This document shows, in pieces, positions 8,776-17,168 of a stretch of DNA of 64,000 bases (position 1 is the first letter of the stretch; each line of letters begins with the position of its first letter). The stretch is from Methylocapsa sp. D3K7 (lineage in GTDB: Bacteria > Pseudomonadota > Alphaproteobacteria > Rhizobiales > Beijerinckiaceae), in NCBI RefSeq assembly GCF_029855125.1, contig NZ_CP123229.1, positions 558,001-622,000 on the forward strand, in the 5' to 3' direction. The translations under genes were made by a program, and so were the position numbers. The notes beneath the pieces were generated by a model. It made no database searches. It saw only the letters and a list, made by a program, of their open reading frames with translations, and had not been told where the DNA came from.

Positions 8776-9604
8776 GGAAGTGGCGTACAGTGGCCCTGGA
8801 GGGCTGATGCGTGGCAAGCGCGGTCTCATCATGGGCGTCGCCAATGACCACTCGATTGCCTGGGGTATCGCCCAGACGCTCCACCAGCATGGCGCCGAGC
8901 TCGCTTTCAGCTATCAGGGCGAGGCCTTCGGCAAGCGCATCGCGCCGCTCGCTCAAAGCCTTGGCGCCGCGCTCGTCCTTCCTTGCGACGTCGAGGACGC
9001 CGCCTCGGTCGATGCGCTTTTCACGGCGCTCGAAGCAAAATGGGGCGGCCTCGATTTCGTGGTTCATAGCCTCGCCTATTCGGACCGCGCCGAATTAAAA
9101 GGCCGCTATGCCGATACGACACGGGACAATTTTGTGCGCAGCATGGTGATTTCGGCTTTCTCCTTCACCGAGATCGCCAAACGCGCGGCAGCACTTATGA
9201 AGCCGGGCGGCGCACTTTTGACCCTAACGTTTGCTGGCGCGAACCGGGTGATGCCCAATTACAATGTCATGGGCGTCGCCAAGGCGGCGCTGGAGGCGAG
9301 CGTACGCTATCTCGCCGCCGACTATGGTCCGCAAGGGATAAGGGTCAACGCCATTTCGGCGGGACTTATCCGCACCCTGGCGGGCGCCGGAATCTCCGAC
9401 GGGCGCGTCTTGTTCACGTTTCAGAAGGCGCATTCGCCGCTGCGCCGCGGCCTCGAACTCGCCGATCTTGGCGGCGCCGCGCTTTATCTGCTGTCGTCCC
9501 TTTCAAGCGGGGTCACCGGGGAAATTCATCATGTGGACGCCGGTTTCAATATAGTCCTGATGCCGCACCCAGACAGTCTGAAACCCGAGCCCGCGCCGCG
9601 CTAA
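8768..9604 (+). CDS. fabI: Enoyl-ACP reductase (NADH)
   Basis: A 278-residue SDR-fold enzyme that reduces trans-2-enoyl-ACP, the last step of each fatty-acid elongation cycle. It shows the FabI-type cofactor region [17 protein letters not shown] and the YX6K catalytic pair in NYNVMGVAK. The start overlaps the end of fabB (ATGCCTGA). A second in-frame ATG at 8807 ([10 protein letters not shown]) would better match typical FabI length, so the true N terminus may be 13 residues shorter. The position directly after fabA-fabB supports assignment to fatty acid synthesis rather than a catabolic SDR. Confidence 0.93.
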   Translation: MPEEVAYSGPGGLMRGKRGLIMGVANDHSIAWGIAQTLHQHGAELAFSYQGEAFGKRIAPLAQSLGAALVLPCDVEDAASVDALFTALEAKWGGLDFVVHSLAYSDRAELKGRYADTTRDNFVRSMVISAFSFTEIAKRAAALMKPGGALLTLTFAGANRVMPNYNVMGVAKAALEASVRYLAADYGPQGIRVNAISAGLIRTLAGAGISDGRVLFTFQKAHSPLRRGLELADLGGAALYLLSSLSSGVTGEIHHVDAGFNIVLMPHPDSLKPEPAPR

Positions 9605-9681
9605 TCCGCGATGGCGGCGCTCCCGCGCCCTTGTAATGGGCAGGCCGCCCGTGGTAAGTGCGCCTCGCCTGGTGAAGGTGA

Positions 9682-9771
9682 GGAGAGGTGGCTGAGCGGT
9701 TGAAAGCACCGCACTCGAAATGCGGCATAGGCGCAAGCCTATCGGGGGTTCGAATCCCCCCCTCTCCGCCA
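9682..9771 (+). tRNA. tRNA-Ser (anticodon CGA)
   Basis: A 90-base class II tRNA. The 7-bp acceptor stem GGAGAGG pairs with CCTCTCC, followed by G and an encoded CCA. The anticodon loop reads CTCGAAA (anticodon CGA, reading UCG serine codons), there is a long variable arm (ATAGGCGCAAGCCTAT region) and the T arm GGGGGTTCGAATCCCCC. The block downstream of it is partly decayed, so this tRNA may have served as an integration site, though no second copy of its 3' end is visible in the window. Confidence 0.97.
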
Positions 9772-9922
9772 ACTATTTTAAAACACTATGTTATTTCAAT
9801 GCATTGCAAGACTCTAAGTCCATTTGTCGAATGGCAAGTTGCTGGTGACAAGAGTGGCGCCGCGTTCGTAGGGTTGGCCGAAGAGCTCGAAGAGCAATGG
9901 CCGCGCCTATTGCCTATCGGCC

Positions 9923-10098
9923 TATACCCCTCTCGGAAAAAGCCTTGCCAAGCTCGATGACTCCGAGATCACCGCGAACCGCGGCGGCACGTCCAACGAT
10001 CCCAATGCGGATGCCGCTGTGCGCTTCTCTCGCCGCCCGGACGCTGGATGACCGGTGCGACGCTGCGTATGGATGGCGGTGAGATCAAGGCAATTTGA
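9923..10098 (+). pseudogene. C-terminal remnant of a short-chain dehydrogenase
   Basis: Reading from 9923 gives GKSLAKLDDSEITANRGGTS then NDPNADAAVRF, and after a single-base loss near 10025-10045 the frame continues [20 protein letters not shown] to TGA at 10096-10098. [13 protein letters not shown] is a typical SDR C terminus. The N-terminal three quarters, including the cofactor site and catalytic Tyr/Lys, are absent. It is a decayed gene end next to tRNA-Ser. The region 9772-9922 before it shows no recognisable gene. Confidence 0.65.
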
Positions 10099-10112
10099 CA
10101 AGGAGACCCATC

Positions 10113-10577
10113 ATGAGCCGCCCACCGCTTCCGCCCTTCACCACTGAGACCGCCGCGCAGAAGGCGCGCATGGCCGAAGACGCCTGGAACACCCGCGATC
10201 CCAGCCGCGTAGCACTTGCCTATACGGCCGATAGCCGCTGGCGCAATCGCGCCGAGTTCCTGCAAGGCCGCGAGGCCATCGAAGCGTTCCTGACACGCAA
10301 ATGGACTCGTGAGCTCGACTACCGCTTGATCAAGGAAGTCTGGGCTTTCCACGACAACCGCATCGCCGTGCGCTTCGCCTATGAATGGCATGATGATAGC
10401 GGCCAGTGGTTTCGCAGCTACGGCAACGAAAATTGGGAATTCGACGGCGAGGGCCTGATGCGCCAGCGTATCGCCAGCACCAATGATCTCCCGATCACAG
10501 AGAGCGAGCGCAAATACCGCTGGCCGCTCGGCCCGCGCCCTGCTGATTACCCGTCCTTGAGCGATCTCGGGCTTTAG
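10113..10577 (+). CDS. DUF1348 / SnoaL-like nuclear transport factor 2 family protein
   Basis: A 154-residue protein of the DUF1348 family (NTF2-like cone fold). Typical features are the [18 protein letters not shown] start of the fold, [30 protein letters not shown], and the aromatic-rich [21 protein letters not shown]. Family members are small, probably ligand-binding or isomerase-like, and no reaction is established. The start at 10113 has a good ribosome site (aaggag, 6 bases upstream). It lies between an SDR remnant and a truncated PNPOx-like gene, so it may be the last intact member of a broken operon. Confidence 0.85.
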   Translation: MSRPPLPPFTTETAAQKARMAEDAWNTRDPSRVALAYTADSRWRNRAEFLQGREAIEAFLTRKWTRELDYRLIKEVWAFHDNRIAVRFAYEWHDDSGQWFRSYGNENWEFDGEGLMRQRIASTNDLPITESERKYRWPLGPRPADYPSLSDLGL

Positions 10578-10587
10578 GAGGCTGGCC

Positions 10588-10857
10588 ATGGATATTGGGC
10601 ACATTTATGCGAACGACGTCGCCTTCACGCCATCCGTCAAGGCGATCCAAACCCGCAAGGGTGCGCGCCAATCATATGCACGCATGGAAGAGCGCAACTC
10701 CTGGCCGAGTTTGGCTTACACTAAGCGCTTAGCGCGAAACGGGGCTCGTTCCCGTGCCGGCCATAACTTTCGCCAAGACACAGGAAACAGCCACCGCTTG
10801 CGGGGGTCGATGACGGTGATCATCCCGGCCATGACCGGAGAGCCGCCGCCATCATGA
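10588..10857 (+). pseudogene. Truncated pyridoxamine-phosphate-oxidase-like gene (N-terminal part)
   Basis: The first 40 or so residues (MDIGHIYANDVAFTPSVKAI, then QTRKGARQSYARMEER) resemble the N terminus of flavin-binding PNPOx-like proteins, and a strong ribosome site (aggagg) precedes the ATG. After about residue 40 the likeness ends and the rest of the 89-codon frame looks like random translation, so the flavin-binding barrel is missing. I read this as a gene whose 3' part was replaced or scrambled near position 10700. The stretch 10700-10941 contains no other gene I can support. Confidence 0.55.
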
Positions 10858-10941
10858 AAATTGAGGTGTCCGTTCTCCCGCCAACGGCTCTTGCATCAGG
10901 ATGACTTCCTGGCCAGTATTTTTGTGCTTCTGCAACGATTG

Positions 10942-11571
10942 CTATAGGAGCGACAGCTCTTTGCAATTTTCGACCAGCGTATATTTGGCGTCAGCAGCAT
11001 TTGTTTTTGTGATGATTATGCCTTCGTTGACACTTTGTACACTGCCGCGGTCGCTGGTCCCTGTATCATATGCGAGCTGGAAATTTAACTTGTCGGCTTC
11101 CGGTCCACCGGTTGGGTTGTTTGTGGCAAGTGGAATAACGGCAAAACCTACGCCGTCAATCTTTTCGCCCTTCGCGATGGTGGCGTCCGCAACATATTTC
11201 ACACCCAACGCTTTCCCAAATCTCGGATCCTTATTCACAAAGCGGCGATTCCAACTATACACGCTCCCATGCTCATACTGGTTTCCAGACATTTGTTGAG
11301 CATTGGATTGGTTCACATAAAAGCGGCCGGGATCGAAATTGAAAACATCATCGTATTTCGAGTTGTCGACCGTTTCGATTTTGAAGATCGCAAATGCCTC
11401 GTTGGCCTTCGCTTGCTCTGTGCCATTTGGCGTCTCATAGGCTTTGCAAACCCCGACCTGGTGATAGGAAACTACCGTCGGAGCGCTCGTGCTCCGGCCG
11501 CATCCAGATAGCGCGAGCGATCCTGTAATGAGCAATGGAACAGACAAAAAGCAGAGTGTTGAATTTTTCAT
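10942..11571 (-). CDS. Predicted lipoprotein of unknown function
   Basis: A 209-residue secreted lipoprotein. From ATG 11571 the N terminus MKNSTLCFLSVPLLITGSLA followed by LSGCGRS forms a lipoprotein signal with the lipobox cysteine near residue 25. A ribosome site (gaggaaaagagc) precedes this ATG; the longer in-frame extension upstream has no support. The mature part is soluble and acidic, with several phenylalanine and asparagine-rich strands, and no domain that I recognise. It is followed upstream on the same strand by a tiny membrane-peptide gene. Confidence 0.7.
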   Translation of the reverse strand: MKNSTLCFLSVPLLITGSLALSGCGRSTSAPTVVSYHQVGVCKAYETPNGTEQAKANEAFAIFKIETVDNSKYDDVFNFDPGRFYVNQSNAQQMSGNQYEHGSVYSWNRRFVNKDPRFGKALGVKYVADATIAKGEKIDGVGFAVIPLATNNPTGGPEADKLNFQLAYDTGTSDRGSVQSVNEGIIITKTNAADAKYTLVENCKELSLL

Positions 11572-11722
11572 AGTGCTCTTTTCCTCAAGAGATGGAGTTT
11601 CCCAAGCGTTGTTGATGCCGAGGATTAGGATGGATGCGTCAAAGCAGAGTGCGTGGAGCCTCGCTGCAATGCGGCTCTGACGTGCCAGGAGATTTGTCAT
11701 GTGCCCGCAATGTGCGAGCGCC

Positions 11723-11818
11723 TCAAAAGCTCCCGGGAGGAGTCGTGGCAATGACGACGTAGACGAGCACACCGATCATGATCGCGCAGAGGATCACGTC
11801 GACTGCAACGATAGGCAT
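11723..11818 (-). CDS. 31-residue single-span membrane peptide
   Basis: A short gene with a clear ribosome site (aagggg, 8 bases before ATG) encoding MPIVAVDVILCAIMIGVLVY followed by VVIATTPPGSF. Residues 3-25 form one hydrophobic helix, and the C terminus is short and polar. It is 151 bases upstream of the lipoprotein gene on the same strand. In size and shape it recalls small membrane subunits such as KdpF, but no kdp genes are nearby and the C-terminal pattern of KdpF is absent, so no function is given. Confidence 0.5.
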   Translation of the reverse strand: MPIVAVDVILCAIMIGVLVYVVIATTPPGSF

Positions 11819-12163
11819 TTGATGTCCCCTTATAATTGGCTTTAGCCGTGAACGCGTTTTGTGCGTCGATTTGTTATGGCTCCTCCCTTCCCGATTGTTC
11901 GCGGGAAAGGCTGGGTTAAAGCCAAATTGTCACTGGTTGATGCCGGGGGGCGGGGCTTTTGATAGCCGAGAGCGGCGAAATGTGACGCTTTGTGACAGGG
12001 TAAGGCGGTGCAAACCGTCTGGGATTGCGTCCGGGTTTCCGCATGATCGACAGGTCAGATGCCTGCTGCGATGATCACATGACTAGAGAACAGGAACTTC
12101 GGAGGGCTTGCTGCCCCCATGGCAAGTCTGATGGCAAGCGCCCGCGCTTGGCGGCAGAAGACG
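11819..12163. other. Intergenic stretch without a recognised gene
   Basis: About 345 bases between the small membrane-peptide gene and the tetR-like gene. It should hold the promoter of the leftward peptide/lipoprotein genes. No frame with coding character, no tRNA and no convincing terminator was seen. Confidence 0.5.
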
Positions 12164-12808
12164 CTATCTTTGCTCCGCTTCTTCCCCGGATGGAAACTGG
12201 ATCAACTTATTCCTGTCGCTCAGCGCTGCGAGGCAAAAGCCGATCATTTGGTCGAGGGTCGGCTCTGGCTCCTGTTCATATTCGACGATCAGCCGCGGAT
12301 GACAAAATCTTATGCAGGCGGTGTTGACGAGCCGCGAGGCCAGCGCGGCGTCTCCTTTCGGAAACTCGTTCGAGGCCATGCCGCTCGCGATGATCTGCTC
12401 CAAGATCGCCGCCATGCGTTCCGCGTGCCGCCGCATGATGGCCCAGTTCTCGGTGATCGCCGCATCAATCAAATCATGCAGCTTCCGGTCGTACATAAAC
12501 AGTTTGCGATGGGTTTTTTCCACGGAGCTGAACAGATTGCGGATTTTCTGAGCGGCGCCGCCGCGCGACGCGGCAATTTTTTCCGCCTCGGCCTCGATCT
12601 TGCTGAGGAGGTCCATGCAGACGGCCTCGTTGATCTCCGACTTCGCCGTGAAAAAACGATAGACATTCGCCGGCGACATATGCAGTTCGCGCGCGATATC
12701 CGCGACCGTCGTTTTCTGAAACCCGATTTGACGGAACAAACGTTCCGCGACCTCGACAATCAGCTTATGAGTGTCTTTCTCCTTGGATTCTCTTTCCGTC
12801 CGCATCAT
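12164..12808 (-). CDS. TetR/AcrR-family transcriptional regulator
   Basis: About 214 residues. The N-terminal helix-turn-helix (residues about 12-58) reads LIVEVAERLFRQIGF then TVADIARELHMSPANVYRFF, a typical TetR DNA-binding domain; the remainder is an all-helical ligand-binding and dimer domain resembling AcrR/NalC-type regulators. The start at 12808 (MMRTERESKEKD) is preferred because the 22 residues of the longer frame are unlike any TetR N terminus. The ligand and target are unknown; it is divergent from the XRE regulator and membrane complex genes with a gap of about 400 bases. Confidence 0.88.
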   Translation of the reverse strand: MMRTERESKEKDTHKLIVEVAERLFRQIGFQKTTVADIARELHMSPANVYRFFTAKSEINEAVCMDLLSKIEAEAEKIAASRGGAAQKIRNLFSSVEKTHRKLFMYDRKLHDLIDAAITENWAIMRRHAERMAAILEQIIASGMASNEFPKGDAALASRLVNTACIRFCHPRLIVEYEQEPEPTLDQMIGFCLAALSDRNKLIQFPSGEEAEQR

Positions 12809-13205
12809 CTGACCATCCTGCCGAACATCACCTGGACTATTGTCAGGACGCGGGGCTTGCGCTTCCCGTATCACTGCCAGCGGCCATGATGTGATTGGGA
12901 TTGATGCCCTAAACCCGGAGCTTAAGCGGCTAGGTTTCTTCGCGCGTCCCCTGATCAGGGGCTGCCATTCTTAATTTTACATAGAGAGAACCGCCAGAAT
13001 CATGGCGGCAAACAACGGCCGCGCTGAAAGCACCGGTCCGCGCTGGCCGCATTGATCGCCCGTTGGCGGTGGTCGCGGTCATGGGCTGTACCCGAAAGAA
13101 TGCCTTGGCATGGATATTGACATTTTATACATCATAAGTCAATATTAGTACATGGATAATTAAAGTGTACATGTCTAATCCTTGGGTTTTACAGGCGGCT
13201 CGAGA
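12809..13205. other. Divergent intergenic region, tetR-like to XRE regulator
   Basis: About 400 bases with no supported gene. The part nearest the XRE gene (13110-13180) is strikingly AT-rich compared with its surroundings and holds an inverted repeat (listed separately) and two GTACAT direct repeats, which suggests that promoter and operator elements lie there. Confidence 0.5.
13114..13145. promoter_or_regulatory. Inverted repeat, candidate operator for the XRE gene and complex operon
   Basis: Perfect 8-bp arms ATATTGAC (13114-13121) and GTCAATAT (13138-13145) flank a 16-base AT-rich centre, with a TTGACA-like hexamer overlapping the left arm. The site is 60 bases before the XRE regulator start, in an AT-rich pocket, where autoregulation would act. 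Assignment is by symmetry and position only. Confidence 0.4.
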
Positions 13206-13526
13206 ATGATCACCGCTCCACAATTACGAGCCGCCAGGGCGCTTCTTGGAATTGACCAGCGGCGCCTCGCGGAGCTCTCCGGATTGTCGTTGCCGACGAT
13301 CCAGCGCATGGAGGCCAGCGAAGCCCTGATCCGGGGCAATGTGGACTCCCTGATGAAGCTGGTCACAGCACTCGATGGGGCTGGGGTCGAGCTGATTGGG
13401 GAAGGTACGGCAAGCCCGGCGGGAGGACGCGGAGTAAGACTGAAGGCTGAACAGGACGTCCCGAGGAAGCATGGCGGCGGCAAGTTGGCCGCCGAAGCGG
13501 TGCGCGGGATACGGGCGCGCGCCTGA
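13206..13526 (+). CDS. XRE-type helix-turn-helix regulator
   Basis: A 106-residue DNA-binding protein. The HTH reads ITAPQLRAARALLGIDQRRL then AELSGLSLPTIQRMEAS, followed by SLMKLVTALDGAGVELIGEG, the compact layout of single-domain Xre regulators, and a basic tail. The start at 13206 (MITAPQLRA) matches the family better than the earlier in-frame ATG at 13182. Its stop overlaps the ATG of the first membrane-complex gene (TGATG), so it is probably co-transcribed and may regulate the complex. Confidence 0.82.
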   Translation: MITAPQLRAARALLGIDQRRLAELSGLSLPTIQRMEASEALIRGNVDSLMKLVTALDGAGVELIGEGTASPAGGRGVRLKAEQDVPRKHGGGKLAAEAVRGIRARA

Positions 13527-15541
13527 TGTCCACCGTCGTCTTTCCTTTGTGTCTGATTGCCACACTTTTGGGAACCTCCGTGCTGGCGATCGTGCTCGGC
13601 CAGTCGAGCACTGCGACGCCCGTCGTTTATGGAATGACCCTCGCCGTTTCCTTGGTTGGGCTGGTCGCCAGCATTCTCTGGCTTATTCATGGTGCGGTCA
13701 CCCCTTCGGTCTTGACCTTGCCCTTGGGTTTGCCTTGGCTCGGCGCCCACTTTCGGCTGGATTCGCTTGCCGCCTATTTTCTCCTGGTCATCAATCTGGG
13801 AAGCGCGGCGGCAAGTCTCTATGCCCTCGGGTACGGACGCCACGAGGCCGAACCGCAGCGCGTCCTGCCCTTTTTCGCATTGTTCCTTGCGGGCATGAAT
13901 CTGGTCGTCGTGGCGGACGACGCCTTCAGCTTCTTGGTGGCCTGGGAGTTTATGTCGCTTGCTTCTTGGGCGCTGGTGATGGCGCACCACCGCGAAGAGG
14001 AAAATCTCCGGGCGGGCTATGTTTATATCCTCATGGCGAGCCTTGGGAGCTTGGCCCTGCTGCTCGCGTTTGGCCTGCTGGCCGGCCCCGATGGCAATTA
14101 TGCGTTCGACTCGATCCGCGCGCTTCGGATAACGCCGCTCCGCGCGGGCCTCGTCCTTGGCCTTGCGACATTGGGTGCGGGATCGAAGGCAGGGCTCGTG
14201 CCGCTCCATGTCTGGCTGCCGTTGGCTCATCCGGCGGCGCCAAGTCATGTGTCGGCGCTGATGAGCGGCGTCATGACCAAGGTCGCGATCTACGGTTTCA
14301 TCCGCATTGTATTCGACCTTCTTGGGCCTCCCGCATGGTGGTGGTGCGTTCCAATTTTGGCTGCCGGTGGAGGAACCGCGGTCCTCGGCATCCTCTATGC
14401 GCTGATGGAGGGTGATATCAAGCGGGTGCTTGCTTATAGCACCATCGAAAATATTGGTGTGATCTTCGCCGGAATTGGCCTGGCACTCGCCTTCGACGCG
14501 AATGGGCGGCCCGCCGCGGGCGCGCTGGCTTTGACGGCGGCATTCTTTCACATCCTCAATCACGCGGTGTTCAAGAGCGTTTTGTTTTTCGGCGCGGGCG
14601 CCGTGCTGACCGCGACCGGCGAGCGCCGCTTGGACCGGCTTGGCGGTCTCATTCATCCCATGGCGGTCACGAGTTTCGCATTCCTTGTTGCTTGCACCGC
14701 CATTTCGGCGCTGCCGCCGCTCAACGGTTTCGTCTCCGAATGGTTATTGTTTCAAGCGATCTTGATCAGCACGGACCTTCCACATTGGGGACTGAAGCTC
14801 CTCATTCCCGCGGTCGGCGCGCTGCTCGCTCTTTCGGCGGCGCTCGCCGCGGCTTGCTTCGTTCGTTTGTTTGGGATCGTGTTTCTGGGCCGGCCGCGCT
14901 CGCCAGCAGCGGAGCACGCCAATGAGGTAGACCGCTGGTCACAAAGTGCGATGCTCGGCCTCGCTACTCTCTGCGTCATTGGAGGAATTCTGCCTGGCCT
15001 CGTCATCGATTTCATGGCCCCCGTTGTTCAAAGCATCGCAGGCGCCAGGATGCCCGAGCAAGCCAGTATTGAATGGCTCTCCATCGTGCCCGTCGCCGAA
15101 AGCCGCAGTTCCTATAACGGACTCGTGGTGTTTATTTTCATCGCAACGTCGGCCGCGCTTGCCGCCTATGTCATTCACCGCTTTGCATCCCGCACGGTGC
15201 GCCGCGCGCCCGCCTGGGACTGCGGCTTTCCGGACCAAAATCCAGCGACGCAATATACCGCGGCAAGTTTCGCCCAGCCAATCCGCCGGATCTTCGGCTC
15301 CTATGTGTTCCGTGCCCGCGAGCGTGTCGAGATGCGGCCGCCGGGCGATCTCCGTCCGGCCAGGTTCGAGATCGAACAGCACGATTTTGCCTGGGAGCTT
15401 ATCTACACGCCCGTCACCAAGCTTGTCTTGCTTGCCGCCACAAGGCTCAATCAGTTTCAGTACCTGACCATACGAGTCTATCTGAGCTTTGTTTCTTTCG
15501 CGCTCGTGTTCCTGTTGTTGGTTCTCGCCCTATGGCCGTGA
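13526..15541 (+). CDS. Hydrogenase-4 subunit B-like antiporter-type membrane subunit (Ehr type)
   Basis: A 671-residue, largely hydrophobic protein of the NuoL/HyfB/MrpA-like proton-conducting family. The transporter signature is visible around residues 110-340 (WEFMSLASWALVMAHH; LVPLHVWLPLAHPAAPSHVS; IKRVLAYSTIENIGVIFAG; FHILNHAVFKSVLFFGAG), including the buried lysine and histidine positions typical of ion-translocating subunits. The C terminus contains a long HyfB-type extension. It is the first of six overlapping genes encoding a complex I-related membrane complex, and would form one of its ion-pumping modules. Confidence 0.9.
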   Translation: MSTVVFPLCLIATLLGTSVLAIVLGQSSTATPVVYGMTLAVSLVGLVASILWLIHGAVTPSVLTLPLGLPWLGAHFRLDSLAAYFLLVINLGSAAASLYALGYGRHEAEPQRVLPFFALFLAGMNLVVVADDAFSFLVAWEFMSLASWALVMAHHREEENLRAGYVYILMASLGSLALLLAFGLLAGPDGNYAFDSIRALRITPLRAGLVLGLATLGAGSKAGLVPLHVWLPLAHPAAPSHVSALMSGVMTKVAIYGFIRIVFDLLGPPAWWWCVPILAAGGGTAVLGILYALMEGDIKRVLAYSTIENIGVIFAGIGLALAFDANGRPAAGALALTAAFFHILNHAVFKSVLFFGAGAVLTATGERRLDRLGGLIHPMAVTSFAFLVACTAISALPPLNGFVSEWLLFQAILISTDLPHWGLKLLIPAVGALLALSAALAAACFVRLFGIVFLGRPRSPAAEHANEVDRWSQSAMLGLATLCVIGGILPGLVIDFMAPVVQSIAGARMPEQASIEWLSIVPVAESRSSYNGLVVFIFIATSAALAAYVIHRFASRTVRRAPAWDCGFPDQNPATQYTAASFAQPIRRIFGSYVFRARERVEMRPPGDLRPARFEIEQHDFAWELIYTPVTKLVLLAATRLNQFQYLTIRVYLSFVSFALVFLLLVLALWP

Positions 15542-16491
15542 TCCCAGATCTTGCCATTCAAGGCGCCCAAATGTTCGCCGTTCTTTTGCTGGCACCGTTG
15601 TTGACGGGCTTTGTGCGGAAGGCAAAGGCTCGCCTCTTGCGCCGGCGCGGGCCGCCTCTGCGGCAACCCTACCGCGACCTTTTCCGCCTGCTTCGCAAGG
15701 ATGCCGTTCTCGCCGACAATGCTTCCTGGCTGTTCCGGGTGATTCCCTATCTCGTGTTCGCCGCGACTTGGGTGGCGGCAGCACTTGTCCCGACATTCGC
15801 CACCGGACTCATGTTCAGCTGGTCCGCCGACCTCATTGTGGTCATTGCTCTCCTTGGCAGCGCCCGCTTCTTTCTGGCGCTGGCCGGAATGGACGTTGGC
15901 ACGAGCTTCGGCGGCATTGGATCGAGCCGTGAGATGATGATCGCGACGCTCGCTGAACCGGCCATGATCATGATTGTGTTCACGCTTGCTCTCCTCGCTG
16001 GCTCTACCCAGCTCTCAAGCGTCGCCGGCTTCATGCTGTCCCCGGCAGTCGGCGTCAGAGTCTCGGCTGGGCTCGGCCTCATCGCGCTTGTGATGGTGGC
16101 CATTGCGGAAAATGGACGCATCCCGATCGACAATCCGGCGACCCATCTCGAATTGACAATGGTGCACGAGGCAATGCTGCTCGAATATTCGGGCCGTCAT
16201 CTCGCACTGCTTGAACTCGCGGCTTTTCTGAAGCTGCTGCTCTATCTGTCGCTGATTGCATGCGTCTTCGTGCCCTGGGGTCTAGCGCCGCCGCACGCGG
16301 GTGCCTTGGCGCAAGTGGCGGGCGCGGCAGCTTATATTGGCAAGCTCGCCGTTGGTGGATTCCTGCTCGCGCTGTTCGAGACCGCGATCGCCAAAATGCG
16401 CATTTTCCGCATCTCGGATTTTCTCGGCGCGGCGCTCATGCTCGGCTTGCTCGGGACACTGCTTCTCTTCGTAACCCGGAGTCTCCGATGA
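15532..16491 (+). CDS. Hydrogenase-4 subunit C-like membrane anchor (NuoH/HycD family)
   Basis: A 319-residue membrane protein of the NuoH/HyfC family, which links the peripheral arm to the membrane arm. Typical features are the loop RRRGPPLRQPYRDLFRLLRKD near residues 35-60, where conserved charged residues line the interface, and the block NGRIPIDNPATHLELTMVHEAMLLEYSG near 200-230, which corresponds to the most conserved NuoH loop with its glutamates. It overlaps the end of the previous gene by 10 bases and the following gene by 4. Confidence 0.9.
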   Translation: MAVIPDLAIQGAQMFAVLLLAPLLTGFVRKAKARLLRRRGPPLRQPYRDLFRLLRKDAVLADNASWLFRVIPYLVFAATWVAAALVPTFATGLMFSWSADLIVVIALLGSARFFLALAGMDVGTSFGGIGSSREMMIATLAEPAMIMIVFTLALLAGSTQLSSVAGFMLSPAVGVRVSAGLGLIALVMVAIAENGRIPIDNPATHLELTMVHEAMLLEYSGRHLALLELAAFLKLLLYLSLIACVFVPWGLAPPHAGALAQVAGAAAYIGKLAVGGFLLALFETAIAKMRIFRISDFLGAALMLGLLGTLLLFVTRSLR

Positions 16492-17168
16492 CAGACAGCC
16501 TCGCGTTCGACGTCTCCCATCTGCTCGCCGGCGGCCTGGTGCTCATCAGCTTCCTGCTCTTGTATCAAAATCGGCTCTACGCGCTGCTCAACGTTTTCGC
16601 CCTTCAAGCGATTGTGCTTGCCCTTTCGGTTTCCTGGCAGGCCTTTGTGCAAAACGCGCCCCACCTCTACATTACCGCCGCCATCGCGCTTGTCTTCAAA
16701 GCCATCGTCATCCCCGTGGCGCTGCATCGCGTGATTGCCAGCCTTGGTATTCATCGCGAAGTCGAGAATGTCGTCGGCATTGGCGCCACCATGCTTGCCG
16801 GAATGGCGCTCGTCGCTCTGTCGATGGTGGTCATGCTGCGCGTTACGGGCGATGCCGACGCGCTTGCCCGCGAGGACCTTGCCTTCGCCCTCTCCGTCGT
16901 CTTGCTTGGCCTCTTGATGATGGTCACCCGCAGCAACGCGGTAAGCCAGGTCATCGGCTTCATGTCGCTCGAGAATGGTCTCATCCTCGCCGCGACGGGC
17001 GCCAAAGGCATGCCGCTCGTGGTCGAGATCAGTGTCGCGTTTTCTGTTCTCATCGCCTTTATCGTGATCGGCATATTCTTGTTCCGCATCCGCGAGCGAT
17101 TCGATACCGTCGACCTCCAAGCCCTCGACAGGCTTCGCGGCGCCCGGTTCCGGGAAGGTCAAGGATGA
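16488..17168 (+). CDS. Hydrogenase-4 subunit E-like membrane protein (NuoK-like)
   Basis: A 226-residue protein with about six to seven membrane helices, of the HyfE family (a fused NuoK-type subunit). The segment TRSNAVSQVIGFMSLENGLIL near residues 145-165 carries the conserved membrane glutamate of the NuoK-like part. The start at 16488 (ATGA overlap with the previous stop) is chosen over an in-frame ATG at 16260 that lies deep inside the preceding gene. It overlaps the next gene by 4 bases. Confidence 0.88.
   Translation: MTDSLAFDVSHLLAGGLVLISFLLLYQNRLYALLNVFALQAIVLALSVSWQAFVQNAPHLYITAAIALVFKAIVIPVALHRVIASLGIHREVENVVGIGATMLAGMALVALSMVVMLRVTGDADALAREDLAFALSVVLLGLLMMVTRSNAVSQVIGFMSLENGLILAATGAKGMPLVVEISVAFSVLIAFIVIGIFLFRIRERFDTVDLQALDRLRGARFREGQG

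Noticed and set aside
11723..11818. KdpF subunit of a potassium ATPase
   Set aside because: Size and one-helix topology fit, but the C-terminal pattern does not, and no kdpA, kdpB or kdpC lies nearby.
13175..14656. 493-codon minus-strand frame over the XRE and first membrane-subunit genes
   Set aside because: Composition is arginine, glutamine and proline-rich without domains, and the plus-strand membrane protein explains the sequence fully. Coordinates are listed from its start to its end on the minus strand.
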